Positions 44,811 through 56,563 of a stretch of 64,000 nt of DNA are shown piece after piece. The notes beneath the pieces were generated by a model that was not told where the DNA came from, searched no databases, and saw only the letters and a list, made by a program, of their open reading frames with translations. This stretch comes from Episyrphus balteatus (lineage: Eukaryota > Arthropoda > Insecta > Diptera > Syrphidae). The translations under genes were made by a program, and so were the position numbers. The stretch lies in NCBI RefSeq assembly GCF_945859705.1, contig NC_079137.1:81799150-81863149 (forward strand), given 5' to 3'. Within the stretch, counting starts at the first letter, position 1. Every line of letters begins with the position of its first letter.

Positions 44811-47427
44811 TTAATGAGTTGTTAAGTACTTATTTAACTTCGTCTGAAATATTTTCAGATTTTCTGTTCTTCTTAATTCGCGTGGAAGCAAATTCCAAAC
44901 ACGAGCCGCGCCAATGAAGAACTGGCGCTCAGATGTAAGACATGTAAACCGAGGAATAGAGATAAGGTTGGTTCTATTTGATGACAAAAACTGAATATTG
45001 TTGAAGAGCCCAGGTGGTTGCTTGTAATGAACGATTTTAAACAACATAGTCAGTGTTTTGAATTTCAAAAGATCGGTGAAATTTATGCCATACAAGCTTT
45101 TACTGTAGTTGGAAACATGGTCATATCTTTGCAGCCCAAAGACGTAGCGAGCAGTATTGTTGAAAACAACATTGAGTTTACTTAGAGACACAGAATCCAA
45201 ACTGCAATAAACTTCACATCCATAAGTCAAGATTGGAACTACTAATGTTTTGGCTAGCATCTTTCTGGTTTCAATGGGCGTAATTTTTTTCGACGAATAA
45301 TGTTCTTAAAGCGCCATACGCCTTCCCTACTGCAGCATTTATATGGTCATTCCATGTTAAAGTCCGATTAAAACAAACTCCTAAGTTTTTCGCCTTATCA
45401 ACAAATTCCACAGGAATATTATTCAAAAGCACTGTAGGAAAGTATGCTAAATCAAGCGTCTTCTTAGAGATGACAAGGCATTTCGTTTTCAAAGGGTTAA
45501 GGACAAGACCGCACCTATTAGACCATTCCAGAATTGCATTCAAATCTTCGTTAATATTGTATACACAATTTTCAATAAGACCAAGCTCAGTACTTTGGAG
45601 ATACTGGACATCGTCAGCGAACATTTGGACATCTCCGTGTCTTAGAAGATTAGGAATATCATTTACATAAGCAGAAAATAAAAGAGGTCCTAAAATGGAT
45701 CCTTGAGGAACACCTCGAGACAAGGAAAGCAATTCAGAAACCGTAGTTCCTGATACAACTGCTTGGTGCCTACCGCTTAAATAGGATGATATGAGCTTAA
45801 CTGCTTCGCGACTAAATCCAAAACTAGAATATAATTTTTGGCACAAGATGTTATGGTCGATCGTATCAAATGCCTTGGAGTAATCAAGAAGAACCAAGAA
45901 CGTGACTTTATCATCATCCAAGGCCCTCCTTACCCGCTCAACCACGTCCAAGAGGGCAGTAGTACTGCTATGCTGGGCTCGAAATCCAGATTGCTTAGAT
46001 GACAACAACCTGTTAGATTTAAAAAATTGGTTTATTTGGTTATGTATTAATTTCTCAGCCACTTTTGATAAAAATGGAAGAATCGATATTGGGCGATATT
46101 CTGTTCCACTGCGATTTTTAGGTACTGGGATAATTTTGGAAAATTTCCATTGATATGGAAAAGTGCTTTTGGTAAATATAGTATTGATAGCAAACGTTAA
46201 AAATGGTAAAATTAGTGGCATTACTGCTTTCACAAATGTGGGATGGAGACGGTCAAACCCAATAGAGTTAGTTTTAATTGAAATTAAGCTTTCTACAACG
46301 TAATCAGGAGAAACACTTACGAAGTTGAAACTAGCAAGAGGAGTGGGTGATGAAGACTCTAAGTGGACAAGCGGTCCTGGCGAAGATGTGGGCAGGGGAA
46401 CAGATGATATAAATAGTTTGTTCAATTCATTACAATCAACCTTTAGATCCAATGATCTCTGCTTGCCAATTCTAACCTCGCGAAGGTTCTTCCAGAGTTT
46501 ACGGCCATTTTTTGAAAGTTTGAGATGTTGTGAATACCACTTAGTTTTAGTCAGATTTATGAGCCTAACACATTTGTTACGCAGCTGACGGTATTGTTGG
46601 CGATCCTCCACAATTCTAAAACGTTTCCATTTTTCATAAACACGATTTCTTTGGTTTATACAATTTCGAATTTCGATAGTGAACCAGGGGTTATTGGTAT
46701 GTTTTACAGTCTTTGTCCTAACAGGAACATGGACATCAAATAATCTTACTAAATTGTTTTGGATAAACTCTATTTGTTCGCATGGAGACACCATATGATA
46801 TACATTGTACCAACTTATAGATCTAATGTCAGACTCAAGAGCACTCATATTCAAATTCTTAAAGTCGCGATACTGAAATGTCGTTGGAGGCCTGACACAT
46901 GAAAAATCATATGACAGAACAATAAGATCATGTCGTGAAAAACCAGGTGCGGACAACTGATCATACAACATCACCTTACTGACGTCAGCAACAAAAAAAA
47001 CATCAAGAAGAGTGCTTGAGGTACGTGAAAAATGCGTTGGATTACTCACATTAACGGGATGTAGGTTGAATGTCCTCATGTTGTTGATCAAACTACTATC
47101 GACTAAGATGTTGCAGTTGAAATCACCACAAAGAATAGTATTTGGGAACAAAAAACAATTATCTTCCAAAAACATGTTGATGGGAGATAAATCAATATAT
47201 GAGTAGGGTCTATATACAACTCCTAACAAAAGTTTATCATTGTTACTGCAAATTTCAATACACAAACATTGAAAAGGACAAACATCTGAGGATGCATATC
47301 TAACCTTGCTCTTCAAAGACTCCTTAACATATAGAGCTACACCACCACCAATTCGATCGAATCTATCCGCTCTATACAATGAAACAAAATGAATCTTATC
47401 ACCCATAGAAATTAAAAAGCGGTACAT
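44811..47427 (-). pseudogene. LINE ORF2 (endonuclease and reverse transcriptase), frameshifted
   Basis: The upstream part 47427-45271 (718 residues) starts inside an APE endonuclease (SLYRADRFDRIGGGVALYVK, LCGDFNCNI, FSRHDLIVLSY) and runs through the reverse transcriptase: YRPISILPFLSKVAEKLI, DYSKAFDTIDH, GVPQGSILGPLLFS and the catalytic FADD at about residue 602. The frame then breaks in an A-run near 45283 and continues at 45260-44811 (149 residues, PILTYGCEVY … PRELRRTENL), the usual C-terminus. Both the 5' truncation and the frameshift mean no working protein. The final TAA (44813-44811) is also the TTA of the MITE insertion. RT motifs place it in the CR1/Jockey-like group; the exact clade is unsure. 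Confidence 0.85.
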
Positions 47428-47430
47428 TTT

Positions 47431-48410
47431 CTAAAAAAAACCGTAAAAATGCCTATTTTGATTGCTTTTCTAAATTAATGGCAAAAGTAAGAAAACATTT
47501 TTTTTAACAAAGCAAAAATTTCTTTGTAGAAAATTGGATGGAATTTTTAAATGTGTCCTTCAATTTTCTGTACAGTGATCCGTTGTTGAGATATTGATAG
47601 TCACAGTCAAAAGTATGGTTTTTGGTTTGATGACAGATATTGGAGTCTAAAAAAAATCGTAGAAGTTTGAAACAAAATGAATCTTAAAGCCAAATAAATA
47701 GCCTTTCTAAAATAATAATCATTTTATCACAAAAAATTTTTAAACTTTCTTAAGATAAAAGTAGGAAAACAAAAAAAAATTTGAAAATTTTGTTTTTTTT
47801 TAGTCGTAAAAATAGAAGAATAGAGCTTTCACATGCTTTTTATTATATTATACGATCATTTTTTACTGAGATACAACCTATGGAAAATCACTAAAAAAAA
47901 TCAGGATTTTTTTGTTCCCTTAATTTTTTGGGCTAGTGTACAGTAAATACGTGGGTATAGAAAATGGAACATGCATAGTTTTTATTTTTAACAACAAAAG
48001 TTCTTTCGACTCTGTTTTAAGTTTTCAACAACGGTTTTTGCTTTTTTTAATTAAAAAAAAAATTTGAAAAAAGTTAAATCCTTGTATTTACAGACAACTT
48101 CAACATTCTTGTCTGTAAATATACGAAATTACACCTCCTTCACTTCCCCATATAAGAATAAAACAAATAAAAACTTTAACCTCTGTCGGTCTACAATGCA
48201 TCACTAAATTAACATTTGTCATGTATTAAACCATCGGCAAATAGTAATTAACGAATTTAATTTATTTCGATGCCTACAAAGTAAACGATTAAAAGTGAGA
48301 GTGCTGGCGTCACGTTCCATTCAACTCGAATGTCATTCTAAAAGTTATGGATTGGATTGCCTTAAATTTGGACACGAAAATTCAAAGTGTCTAGCTGAAT
48401 GTTTTGTTTG
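47431..48410. other. Spacer
   Basis: AT-rich; no gene or repeat clearly recognised. Confidence 0.4.
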
Positions 48411-48450
48411 CTATAAAAACAATTGCCCAATCTTACATCAACATCAGTCA
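48411..48450 (+). promoter_or_regulatory. TATA plus ATCAGTC initiator of protein D gene
   Basis: CTATAAAAAC (48411-48420) and ACATCAGTCA (48441-48450), TATA to initiator about 32 nt. Confidence 0.7.
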
Positions 48451-48496
48451 ATTGAATCCAACAGTTTAATCACTATACAACTACAATTTAAAAAAA

Positions 48497-49060
48497 ATGG
48501 CAGGATACATGAAAATAATTTTCGTAACAGCCTTAATTGTTGCCTGTTCTGCAGAGCCTCAACGATTCAGGAATTCAAGATTCAATCGTTTTTCGGCCCG
48601 ACAAGAGGAAGCTCCACAAGAAAATGCACCTCCTGCTAAGGCACCATATCCTGCAGCTGGATTTAAGCCGGATGTACCATTTGAATTGCCAACTGAAACT
48701 ACAACTGCTTCAATTCCAACTGAGTCAACTACCGTTCAACAATTAGATAGCACTTATGGACCACCAACTACTACTGAAATTCCTACAACAACTTACTCAC
48801 CTACAACCGAAATAGCTGAAACTGATACCGAAGTTCCTGTTGTAGTTTTAGAAGATGAAGACGATGATACAGAATCAGTGATTTCAGTTGCTGTCTCTTA
48901 CGATAATCCTGATGCTCCTGAGGAACAACAACGTCTTGTGTTCGGACAAAGAATTCAACCATTGAACAATGATAGGAGAGCACCATTGAAATTGCGAGCA
49001 GCTTTGGCAGAACCAATTTATCTCGAAGATGGATCATTTGTTTATTCTGCACCTTTGTAG
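48497..49060 (+). CDS. Secreted ARQE/TYGPP protein D
   Basis: A 187-residue paralog of unknown function. Signal peptide MKIIFVTALIVACSA, then RFNRFSARQEEAP, APYPAAGFKPDVPFELP, a Thr-rich stretch (TTTASIPTESTT), one STYGPP and a TTYSPT variant (residues ~82-100), an acidic run (VVVLEDEDDDTES) and the shared end LAEPIYLEDGSFVYSAPL. The Thr-rich part may be O-glycosylated (inference). The start at 48497 lies about 50 nt after the initiator and is the only sensible Met before the signal. AATAAA is at 49181. Confidence 0.87.
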   Translation: MAGYMKIIFVTALIVACSAEPQRFRNSRFNRFSARQEEAPQENAPPAKAPYPAAGFKPDVPFELPTETTTASIPTESTTVQQLDSTYGPPTTTEIPTTTYSPTTEIAETDTEVPVVVLEDEDDDTESVISVAVSYDNPDAPEEQQRLVFGQRIQPLNNDRRAPLKLRAALAEPIYLEDGSFVYSAPL

Positions 49061-49625
49061 AGTTTATTAATTGATGATCAAAGTGATTGTTGGAGATTTA
49101 TAAAGTTTTTTTTTTTTTACACATTTTTTAGTTAAAATTAAGTGTTAAGATATTTTGTTCAAAGTTTTTTTTTTATATAAAATAAAATAATTAATTTTAA
49201 AGTCAAATCGTTTTTTTTTTTTCGGTACAAGAAAATATCTCCCACTCGACATGAATCATAGCACAAAATTGCTAGCAACAAATTGTCTAGTTTCTTAATT
49301 CTAACAATTTGAAAATTTTGAATTTGAACTATGTATACATATGTATGTATGTACATACATCGAAACACAAAATCAAAAAAAGTATGTATAAAAAGTAAAC
49401 AAAAGTACAAAATAACAAAAATAATTTTATTGATGTGACATTTAAAGCCTTAAATACATAAAAACACAAATGGCGTTTTCGATTGGCTCTCCGGAAGCGT
49501 CCGGAATCATTCAGAAGCCTTCTGAAAGTGTTTTATTCGCACAAAACTGACAGACAGAACGCTTCTGAGAAGAGGAATTCTCTTCTCGATTTCAAAACAG
49601 AATCCAATCAAAAAGCACTAATACA
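49061..49625. other. 3' UTR of gene D and spacer
   Basis: Poly(A) signal at 49181-49186. The stretch before the LTR (49470-49620) has no recognised gene. Confidence 0.45.
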
Positions 49626-49629
49626 TATA

Positions 49630-50107
49630 AGTTTTATCCGATATCACTTGTGCGCCTCCACAATAAATTAAAACAAAATAGCGAGACATAAACAAATAAA
49701 CAATACAACATTGTATCGATCTACAATGTTGGATCATAGCATATACCCTTCTGGTGTATTCTAATATTTATCTTGTAATAATAAACTGCGACATCCAAGC
49801 ATCCACTGTTAGATGCTGTGTCATCATTTTAAGTAGTAATAAACTTCGACACCCAAGCATCCGCTAGAGCAACTGTAAGATGCTGTGTCATCATTTTTAA
49901 ACAAAGAACATTGTAACGATCCCCAGTTGGATCATTCCAAATATAAAAATTATAATTTAATCTTAAGTTGGCTGTCGCAGAACATACATCAAATCTTAAG
50001 TCGACCATCGAACAAGATACTTCGTATCTTAAGAAAACCTTTGAGATTCAAACTAATAAATTTATTTCTTTTTTAAAAAATATTTTAAAGAAGTTTAATT
50101 TAAAATT
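49630..50107 (+). repeat. 5' LTR
   Basis: 478 bp, AGTTTTATCC…TTTAAAATT; contains paired GATGCTGTGTCATCATTTT repeats (about 49812 and 49882) preceded by AAGCATCC. Confidence 0.93.
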
Positions 50108-50124
50108 GGCGCAGTCGGTAGGAT
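50107..50124 (+). other. Primer binding site (tRNA-Ser type)
   Basis: TGGCGCAGTCGGTAGGAT directly at the LTR edge, as recalled for 17.6, 297 and ZAM. Confidence 0.85.
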
Positions 50125-50793
50125 CTCATTAAAATAAAATGAGATTCAGTGATACGAATCAAAAAGAAAATCAAATTTAATAAAGTGAATAAATGAATTA
50201 AACCAATCCATGTAAGGAACAATAAGTGTTTTAAATTTACAAACTCATAATTAAATCATTGATTACATAAGTGAATAAGTGAATTAAACCAATCCATTTA
50301 AGGAAAAATAAGTGTTTAAATTTTACTAATTCACAACCAAACTATTGATTGTATCGAGTAACGAAAATACTCAACACAATAAATCGATTAGTGAAAATAA
50401 TCAAACCAAAACCAAATTAAAGTGCTTTATTGTATAAAAGAACAATAAAAGTGTTTTACAGAAAATATCCCAGCTCAAGCCAGTGCATATGGCCTATGCT
50501 GAAATTTCCGTAGAGGAAGGTATTTTCAGAAAATTAACAAATTGATCAAAATAAAATTAAAAAGTGTACACTCAAAATAAAACAAAGTAAAATAAAATAA
50601 AAAATTGTTTAAAGAAAATTAAATTCAAAAATATAACAAAACAAAATAAAAATTATTTGTTTAAAACTTTTGTGTGAAGAAAAAAAAACGCACATTAAAA
50701 AATTAAAATTTATGGTTCATATTATAAAGTAAAAACTTTTTGAATCCAACGGCAAGTGGCATGATCGAAAGCCCCAACGAGTTCGAAAAATAG

Positions 50794-51840
50794 ATGAAGA
50801 AGATCATCAATAAATTGAACAGAAATTCAAAAGAAAAAAGAAGCCTACAATTCAACCAACAAAGGAATCTAGAAAATCACACCATGGATCAACAAGCAGC
50901 AGCAGCAGCAGCAGCAGCAGTAGCAGCAGTAGCAGCAGCACAAAACAACAATGGTAACAATATTAATATTAATAACAATGTTTTAATTCCAAGAGTCTTA
51001 GAACTCAATCCTTTAAAGTACATAGAAAGATTATCTACTTTTGACGGTAAGACACAGGACTTACCTATTTTTATAAGTAACGTAGATGACATAATTCCAA
51101 CATTACTGACATACAACGATCAAGGACAAAGAATGTGTATTAATTTATTAAAGTCCAAATTCATTGGTCGAGCTAGGCAAACTATTGAGATTCATTCTCA
51201 CCTCACTCAATGGGCCGATATAAAGGCTATCCTAATTCAAAATTTCGGGGGATTCAAAAACAGTTATCAACTGTATGATGACCTCAGAGCAGCACAGTTC
51301 AAAGGTGATGTGCTTAAGTATTATAATTATATACAAAGAACTTTATCTTTGTTAAATCAAAAATGTTTACAGCAAAATAACCAGTTAGACGTTCCTAGAA
51401 ATAACGAAACAGCCTTAAAAATTTTTAAAGAAAAACTTCCTGTTCATATGAGAACAATTTTATATTCCCTAAAGCCTTCCAGTATGGAAGCAGCACTCCA
51501 CGAATTATCAGAAGCAGGTTTTGTAACTCATAATTCTGATTCAAAACCCCAATCCAAAAATGAAAGTCCTAAAAATGATAGTAATTTTAGGAAAAATTCT
51601 AATAACAGAAATAATAACCATAATTACAATAATAAAAATAACCAAAGACAAAATAACAATTATCAAAGAACTTACGAAAATAAACAATATCCTCAACAAG
51701 TTGAACCAATGGATATAGATCCAAGTTCATCACAAGTAAGAAGAATTAACAAAACGAATTATATTAATAAAAACACTGAACATACAGAAGCAAATTTTCG
51801 GGATTCAGCCTCGGAAATTCACTTCCCTATATTAAGTTAG
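50794..51840 (+). CDS. gag: Errantivirus Gag
   Basis: 348 residues. After a Lys-rich head there is a poly-Ala run (residues ~34-49, from GCA repeats), an Asn-rich linker, then a capsid-like helical region (LSTFDGKTQDLPIFISNVD, INLLKSKFIGRARQTI, LYDDLRAAQFKG) and an Asn/Gln/Lys-rich tail with no zinc knuckle, the usual state in errantiviruses. Gag forms the particle. The Met at 50884 (MDQQAA) is an alternative start, perhaps the true one because the first 30 residues look like leader. It ends at 51840 and overlaps pol in the -1 frame. Confidence 0.85.
   Translation: MKKIINKLNRNSKEKRSLQFNQQRNLENHTMDQQAAAAAAAAVAAVAAAQNNNGNNININNNVLIPRVLELNPLKYIERLSTFDGKTQDLPIFISNVDDIIPTLLTYNDQGQRMCINLLKSKFIGRARQTIEIHSHLTQWADIKAILIQNFGGFKNSYQLYDDLRAAQFKGDVLKYYNYIQRTLSLLNQKCLQQNNQLDVPRNNETALKIFKEKLPVHMRTILYSLKPSSMEAALHELSEAGFVTHNSDSKPQSKNESPKNDSNFRKNSNNRNNNHNYNNKNNQRQNNNYQRTYENKQYPQQVEPMDIDPSSSQVRRINKTNYINKNTEHTEANFRDSASEIHFPILS
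51792..51798 (+). promoter_or_regulatory. Predicted -1 ribosomal frameshift site (A AAT TTT)
   Basis: In gag frame the codons are GCA AAT TTT, giving the heptamer A AAT TTT of the X XXY YYZ type. Slipping back one base enters the open pol frame, which reaches the protease motif 25 codons later. Confidence 0.7.
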
Positions 51841-54569
51841 AAAAAGGGAACACTATTTTAAGACTCCTTATTGATACAGGAGCAACTAAAAGTCTTTTGC
51901 GTGAACAAGATTCACCAAAGGAATATACAAAATGGCGTACTAAGCCTATGACAATACGAACCGCAGGAAATTCAATAACTGTAAATAAAGACGTAATAAT
52001 ACCAAAAAATAAATTTGCACTATCAGTGAGAACTGATTGTGAATTCCAAGTACATACCTTCAATGAAGAGTACAACGGAATAATAGGAAATAATATCCTG
52101 ATCCCAAACGATGGGGAGATTAATTACAGGAATAGGACATTAAAATTGAACGGCATATTCATTCCATTTTTCTTCAGCGAAAATGAAGAGAAAGAATATG
52201 AAAGCTCAATCAATTATTTTAATGATATTAAACCTGTAGATTCCATATTAAATAATACAATAATTAAAGATCTGCGAATAGATCATTTAAATAAAGAGGA
52301 AAAACAAAAATTATTCAAAGCAATAAAAGAATGTGATGGAGCATTCTATAAAAAAGGTGATGATTTGACATTTACTAATCATGTAAAACATAACATCCCT
52401 ACGGAGGATAACTCTCCAATTTACACAAGGATATACAGATATCCTGAAATCCACAAAAAGGAAGTGGATAGGCAAATAAAAGAAATGCTCGAATCAAAAA
52501 TAATTCGGCATTCAACTTCGCCTTATAACGCCCCAATCTGGGTCGTACCTAAAAAAGAAGACCACGCTGGAAATAAGGAGTGGCGTATAGTCATTGACTA
52601 TAGAAAATTAAATAATAAAACAAAAGAAGATAAATATCCCATTCCAAACATGAACTCAATATTAGATAAATTAGGACATGCAGTATATTTCACTACATTA
52701 GATCTAACAAAAGGTTTCTATCAAATAGAAGTAGAACCTAAAGACAGAGAAAAAACAGCATTTAGTACTTTATCGGGACACTATGAGTTTATTAGGATGC
52801 CATTCGGTTTAAAGAATGCACCCGCAACCTTTCAGAGACTTATGAATGAGGTTTTGAAAGACTACATAGGAAAAATATGTTATGTCTATTTAGATGACAT
52901 TATAATATTTTCTTCCAGCCTACAAGAGCATATGGATTCACTCCATAAAATTTTAAATACGCTTAAGAACGCAAATCTTAAAGTGTCATTAAATAAATCT
53001 GAATTTCTTCGTAAAGAAACAGAGTTCTTAGGGCATGTAGTAACTCCCAATGGTGTTAAACCAAACCCGAAAAAAATTGAAACTATAAAAAAATTTCCAA
53101 TACCAAAAACAGTGAAAGAAATCCAATCTTTCTTAGGATTAACTGGATATTACCGCAAATTTATCCATGACTATGCAGCTATTATAAAGCCAATGACGTT
53201 ATGTCTTAAAAAAGATAGCATTATAAATATAAATGATGAAAAATACAAGGAGTCTTTTAATAAATTAAAAACTTTGATGACTACTGATCTAATAAATAGA
53301 CATCCTGATTTCTCAAAAGAATTTATATTAACTACTGATGCAAGTAACTTTGCAGTTGGAGCCGTGTTAAGTCAAACACATGGACCTCTCTCATTTGCTT
53401 CACGCACCTTAAATAAACATGAGTGCAAATATAGCACTATAGAAAAAGAACTACTGGCTATAGTTTGGGCTACAGCTCAATTTAGGCATTACCTTTACGG
53501 TAGAAGATTTCTTATAAAAACTGATCATAGACCATTAGTATGGTTACATAATCTTAAAGAACCAAATAGTAAACTCCAAAGATGGAAAATAAAACTAGAA
53601 GAATACGACTTCGAAATACAGTACATTCAGGGAAAAGAAAATAAAGTAGCAGACGCACTTTCTCGTATTAAAATAGAAAACAATAATATAAATATGATAA
53701 ACGAAGATAATGAGTTACATACTCAACACAGTGCAGAATCAGACAGTTCTTCTTTTATACCTATTAGCGAAAAACCTCTAAATTATTTTAAGAGACAAAT
53801 TGTTCTTGATGCCAACGCAAATGGTGATCATACAATTTTATTCCCGCATGTTGGTAGAAGGAGAATTACATTTAGAAGCACTAGTCCAAATGAAGAATTA
53901 TATTTAAAAATAATAAATCAAATCGATTTAAATATCACAAATGCAATTTATATTAAAAATGATGAACATTTTAACGATTTTCAAAGTATATGGATTAAAG
54001 AAAATAAACTAAAAAAGAATATACTATTGCGAAGTAAGAAAATACTTAAAGACTTGAATATAAAAGATGCACATGAATTTATACTTAAAACCCATAAAGA
54101 TTTTAATCATATAGGTATCGATAAACTTTACTTAGAACTTACAAGAGAATATTATATTCCGAATTTTAAAGAATTAATTAATAAAATTTTGAACAAATGC
54201 CATTTTTGTATGACAAAAATAGATAGAAAACCGATAAAATTACCCTATGAAAAAACAATTACACCCAAAGGACCACATGAACATTATCATTTAGATATCT
54301 GGTTCAGGGATAAAAACAGAAAATACCTAACTTGTATTGATAAATTTTCAAAATACGTAGCCGTAGAACAAATAAAAAATAAAACATACATAGACGTTAT
54401 GAACGCTATGACAAAAATATTTTCGTACATGACTAAACCCAAACTTATAACTTTAGATAACGAAAATGCTTTTATGGCAGAAACATTAAAAAACTTTTTA
54501 TCGAATAACGATATACCTAGAGGTACATTACTGTACAGCAAACAGACATACGGGCAATTCCGACATTGA
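51798..54569 (+). pseudogene. pol: Errantivirus Pol (protease, RT, RNase H, integrase), broken in integrase
   Basis: The pol frame is entered by frameshift; the apparent TTG start at 51897 is not a real start. Domains: aspartic protease (LLIDTGATKSLL at 51867), reverse transcriptase (WRIVIDYRKLN, YVYLDDIIIF near 52887), RNase H (TTDASNFAVGAVLS near 53333), integrase zinc region (His…His…CHFC, ~54090-54215) and the first two acidic catalytic residues (HLDIW near 54293, LDNENA near 54456). Near 54520 one extra G moves the frame; the ORF stops at 54567-54569 before the third catalytic residue, while the rest of the integrase is open in the next frame to 54789. So this copy should not integrate by itself. 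The break lies in a GG pair and could be a base error. Confidence 0.88.
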
Positions 54570-54798
54570 AAGATTTCATAGTACTTTAAACGAACAACTT
54601 AGAATCCTATCTCAAATAGAAAAAACAGATGATCCATTCCCTTTAATAAATCAAGTTATTAACATTCTTTCTATTTATAATAACACTATACATTTAACTA
54701 CCAAAGAGAAACCTATTAATGTTCACTTAAATAAAGTAAACAATGAAATAATTTATAAAAATATAGAAAAAAAAAAGAAAAGATATTAAACAAATTAA

Positions 54799-55473
54799 AT
54801 GAAAAAAGAAAATAATTTGCAATTATACATAAATAAACATTTATATCTAACTAATAATGAAATTGTATATGAAGATACAAAATATATTAAAAACTTGAAA
54901 CTTATAAAAGATAATTGTATTGAAAACCTTTTTAACGCACAAATGCATTGTAACTTTATAAAAAACCTAAATGAAGAGATTTTAGAAATAGGAAACAATA
55001 ACCTTTTACTTATAAATGTTAAACAGCAAATACTTAATCAAACTTGTAATAAACAAAAGATTTATGTTAAAGGAACCTATCTTATTAAATTTCAAAACTG
55101 TCAAATAGAAATAAACAATGAAATCTATGAAAGACAAAATTATAAACATGAAATAATAATACCTAATACAATGTTAGATATTAATTATACAAGATTTGAA
55201 AAACTCACATTTGAGAAATTACATTATCAAAATATTAATAATTTAAAGGAAATTATAGAACTTAAGCATAATCATAAAAAGTCAAACTTGACAGTATATT
55301 TTATCATTTTAACTATTTTAATTACATTAATCATTTATGCTTATTCGAAATTAAAAAATAACAAAAGGAAGATAATAAATAATGTAAATCTTCCAACGGT
55401 CTCATTTCAACCATTAGAAGACTCTAAAGGGGGAGGAGTTTTATCCGATATCACTTGTGCGCCTCCACAATAA
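54799..55473 (+). pseudogene. env: Truncated errantivirus envelope protein (C-terminal part)
   Basis: 224 residues with several N-x-S/T sites, scattered Cys, and one clear membrane span near residues 172-191 (VYFIILTILITLIIYAY) followed by a short cytosolic tail. No signal peptide, no furin site and no fusion peptide are present, so the N-terminal surface part expected in full errantiviral Env (about 450 residues or more, recalled) is missing. The last 12 codons run into the 3' LTR. Identified by position after pol and by the single span; the start Met at 54799 is just the first in the remaining frame. Confidence 0.7.
55426..55436 (+). other. Polypurine tract
   Basis: AAAGGGGGAGG immediately before the 3' LTR; primes plus-strand DNA synthesis in this family. 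Confidence 0.85.
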
Positions 55474-55914
55474 ATTAAAACAAAATAGCGAGACATAAAC
55501 AAATAAACAATACAACATTGTATCGATCTACAATGTTGGATCATAGCATATACCCTTCTGGTGTATTCTAATATTTATCTTGTAATAATAAACTGCGACA
55601 TCCAAGCATCCACTGTTAGATGCTGTGTCATCATTTTAAGTAGTAATAAACTTCGACACCCAAGCATCCGCTAGAGCAACTGTAAGATGCTGTGTCATCA
55701 TTTTTAAACAAAGAACATTGTAACGATCCCCAGTTGGATCATTCCAAATATAAAAATTATAATTTAATCTTAAGTTGGCTGTCGCAGAACATACATCAAA
55801 TCTTAAGTCGACCATCGAACAAGATACTTCGTATCTTAAGAAAACCTTTGAGATTCAAACTAATAAATTTATTTCTTTTTTAAAAAATATTTTAAAGAAG
55901 TTTAATTTAAAATT
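55437..55914 (+). repeat. 3' LTR
   Basis: 478 bp, no difference from the 5' LTR noticed by eye. Confidence 0.93.
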
Positions 55915-55918
55915 TATA

Positions 55919-56330
55919 TACTCACATGTCAAATAAACACTCAATCATGTTTTTTATTGTTTTTCATTCACTTTTTTTTGTATTTTTTGAAATTAATTTG
56001 TTAATTTACTTTCAAACAATTCAATTATGCTTTTAAAATATTTTAAAAACGTTTAAAAAACGAATTCCACATTAATTTGTTGAGCATTAGGCACAATTTT
56101 CTTTTAATATAAATTATTTTTCAAATCCTATGCCATATTTGACATTTTGAATTTCAAATAAAAACAAACATAAACAAAAAAAAACAAAATTGAGTGGAAG
56201 CGATTCAAACTGTTTTATTGGATTTCAGAATGAGTGAATCCTTGAGTGTTTCCAATCGAAAACGACAAAAGTCAAAAAAGTACAAAAAAGTAAAAAAAAG
56301 CTCAAAATATAAAAATCACCTAACATCTTC
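55919..56330. other. Spacer
   Basis: No gene recognised. Confidence 0.4.
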
Positions 56331-56334
56331 TTCT

Positions 56335-56563
56335 TCTTCCTTTTTTCTCGGCGCTGTTATGATCTCGATGTCGAGGGGATCATAACCTTCCCACGTTACT
56401 GCTTCACACTAGTGATCCGCCTGTGGGGTTCGCCGGGTTGACCTCAGAAATCGGCGGCAAGCCTCCCGGTTTTGTATTGTTCCGTTTCTGAGGCCAACTG
56501 AATGCTGGTGTTTTTGCATTTGCTTGTACCAGGAGTTTTTAGGCCTACCTTTCTTTTTATCAC
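56335..56563 (-). pseudogene. 3' end of a non-LTR retrotransposon with (GAA)n tail
   Basis: The minus strand reads GRPKNSWYKQMQKHQHSVG…RRF…RTPQADH and stop, like the C-terminal tail seen in RTE/CR1-type LINEs, then a short 3' UTR ending GCGCCGAGAAAAAAGGAAGA and GAA repeats. The same end lies at 11437-11485. Only about 230 bp are left. Confidence 0.6.

Larger units (their letters stand above)
41762..47430 (-). mobile_element. CR1/Jockey-like LINE, 5' truncated, interrupted by a MITE
   Basis: The 3' end on the minus strand is AATAAATACAAATACAAATAC at about 41800-41771. The 3' UTR 42132-41800 is separated from the coding part by the MITE at 42133-44810. The 5' end lies near 47430, within the endonuclease domain; ORF1 is missing. 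No target-site duplication was found. Confidence 0.75.
49630..55914 (+). mobile_element. Errantivirus-type LTR retrotransposon (17.6/297-like), young but defective
   Basis: The 6285-bp element has two 478-bp LTRs (49630-50107, 55437-55914) that I read as identical, starting AGTT and ending AATT. TATA is duplicated at 49626-49629 and 55915-55918, the preference known for 17.6 and 297. The leader starts with TGGCGCAGTCGGTAGG, complementary to the 3' end of tRNA-Ser, and a polypurine tract AAAGGGGGAGG precedes the 3' LTR. Gene order is gag, pol, env. Identical LTRs mean recent insertion, yet pol has a frame break and env lacks its 5' half. Confidence 0.93.

Noticed and set aside
48295..48639. 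114-codon frame overlapping gene D
   Set aside because: It crosses the TATA box and initiator of gene D and is in another frame; a shadow.
49885..50076. Identical 63-codon frames in both LTRs (also 55692-55883)
   Set aside because: The frame lies in the LTR and repeats only because the LTRs repeat; no protein-like features.
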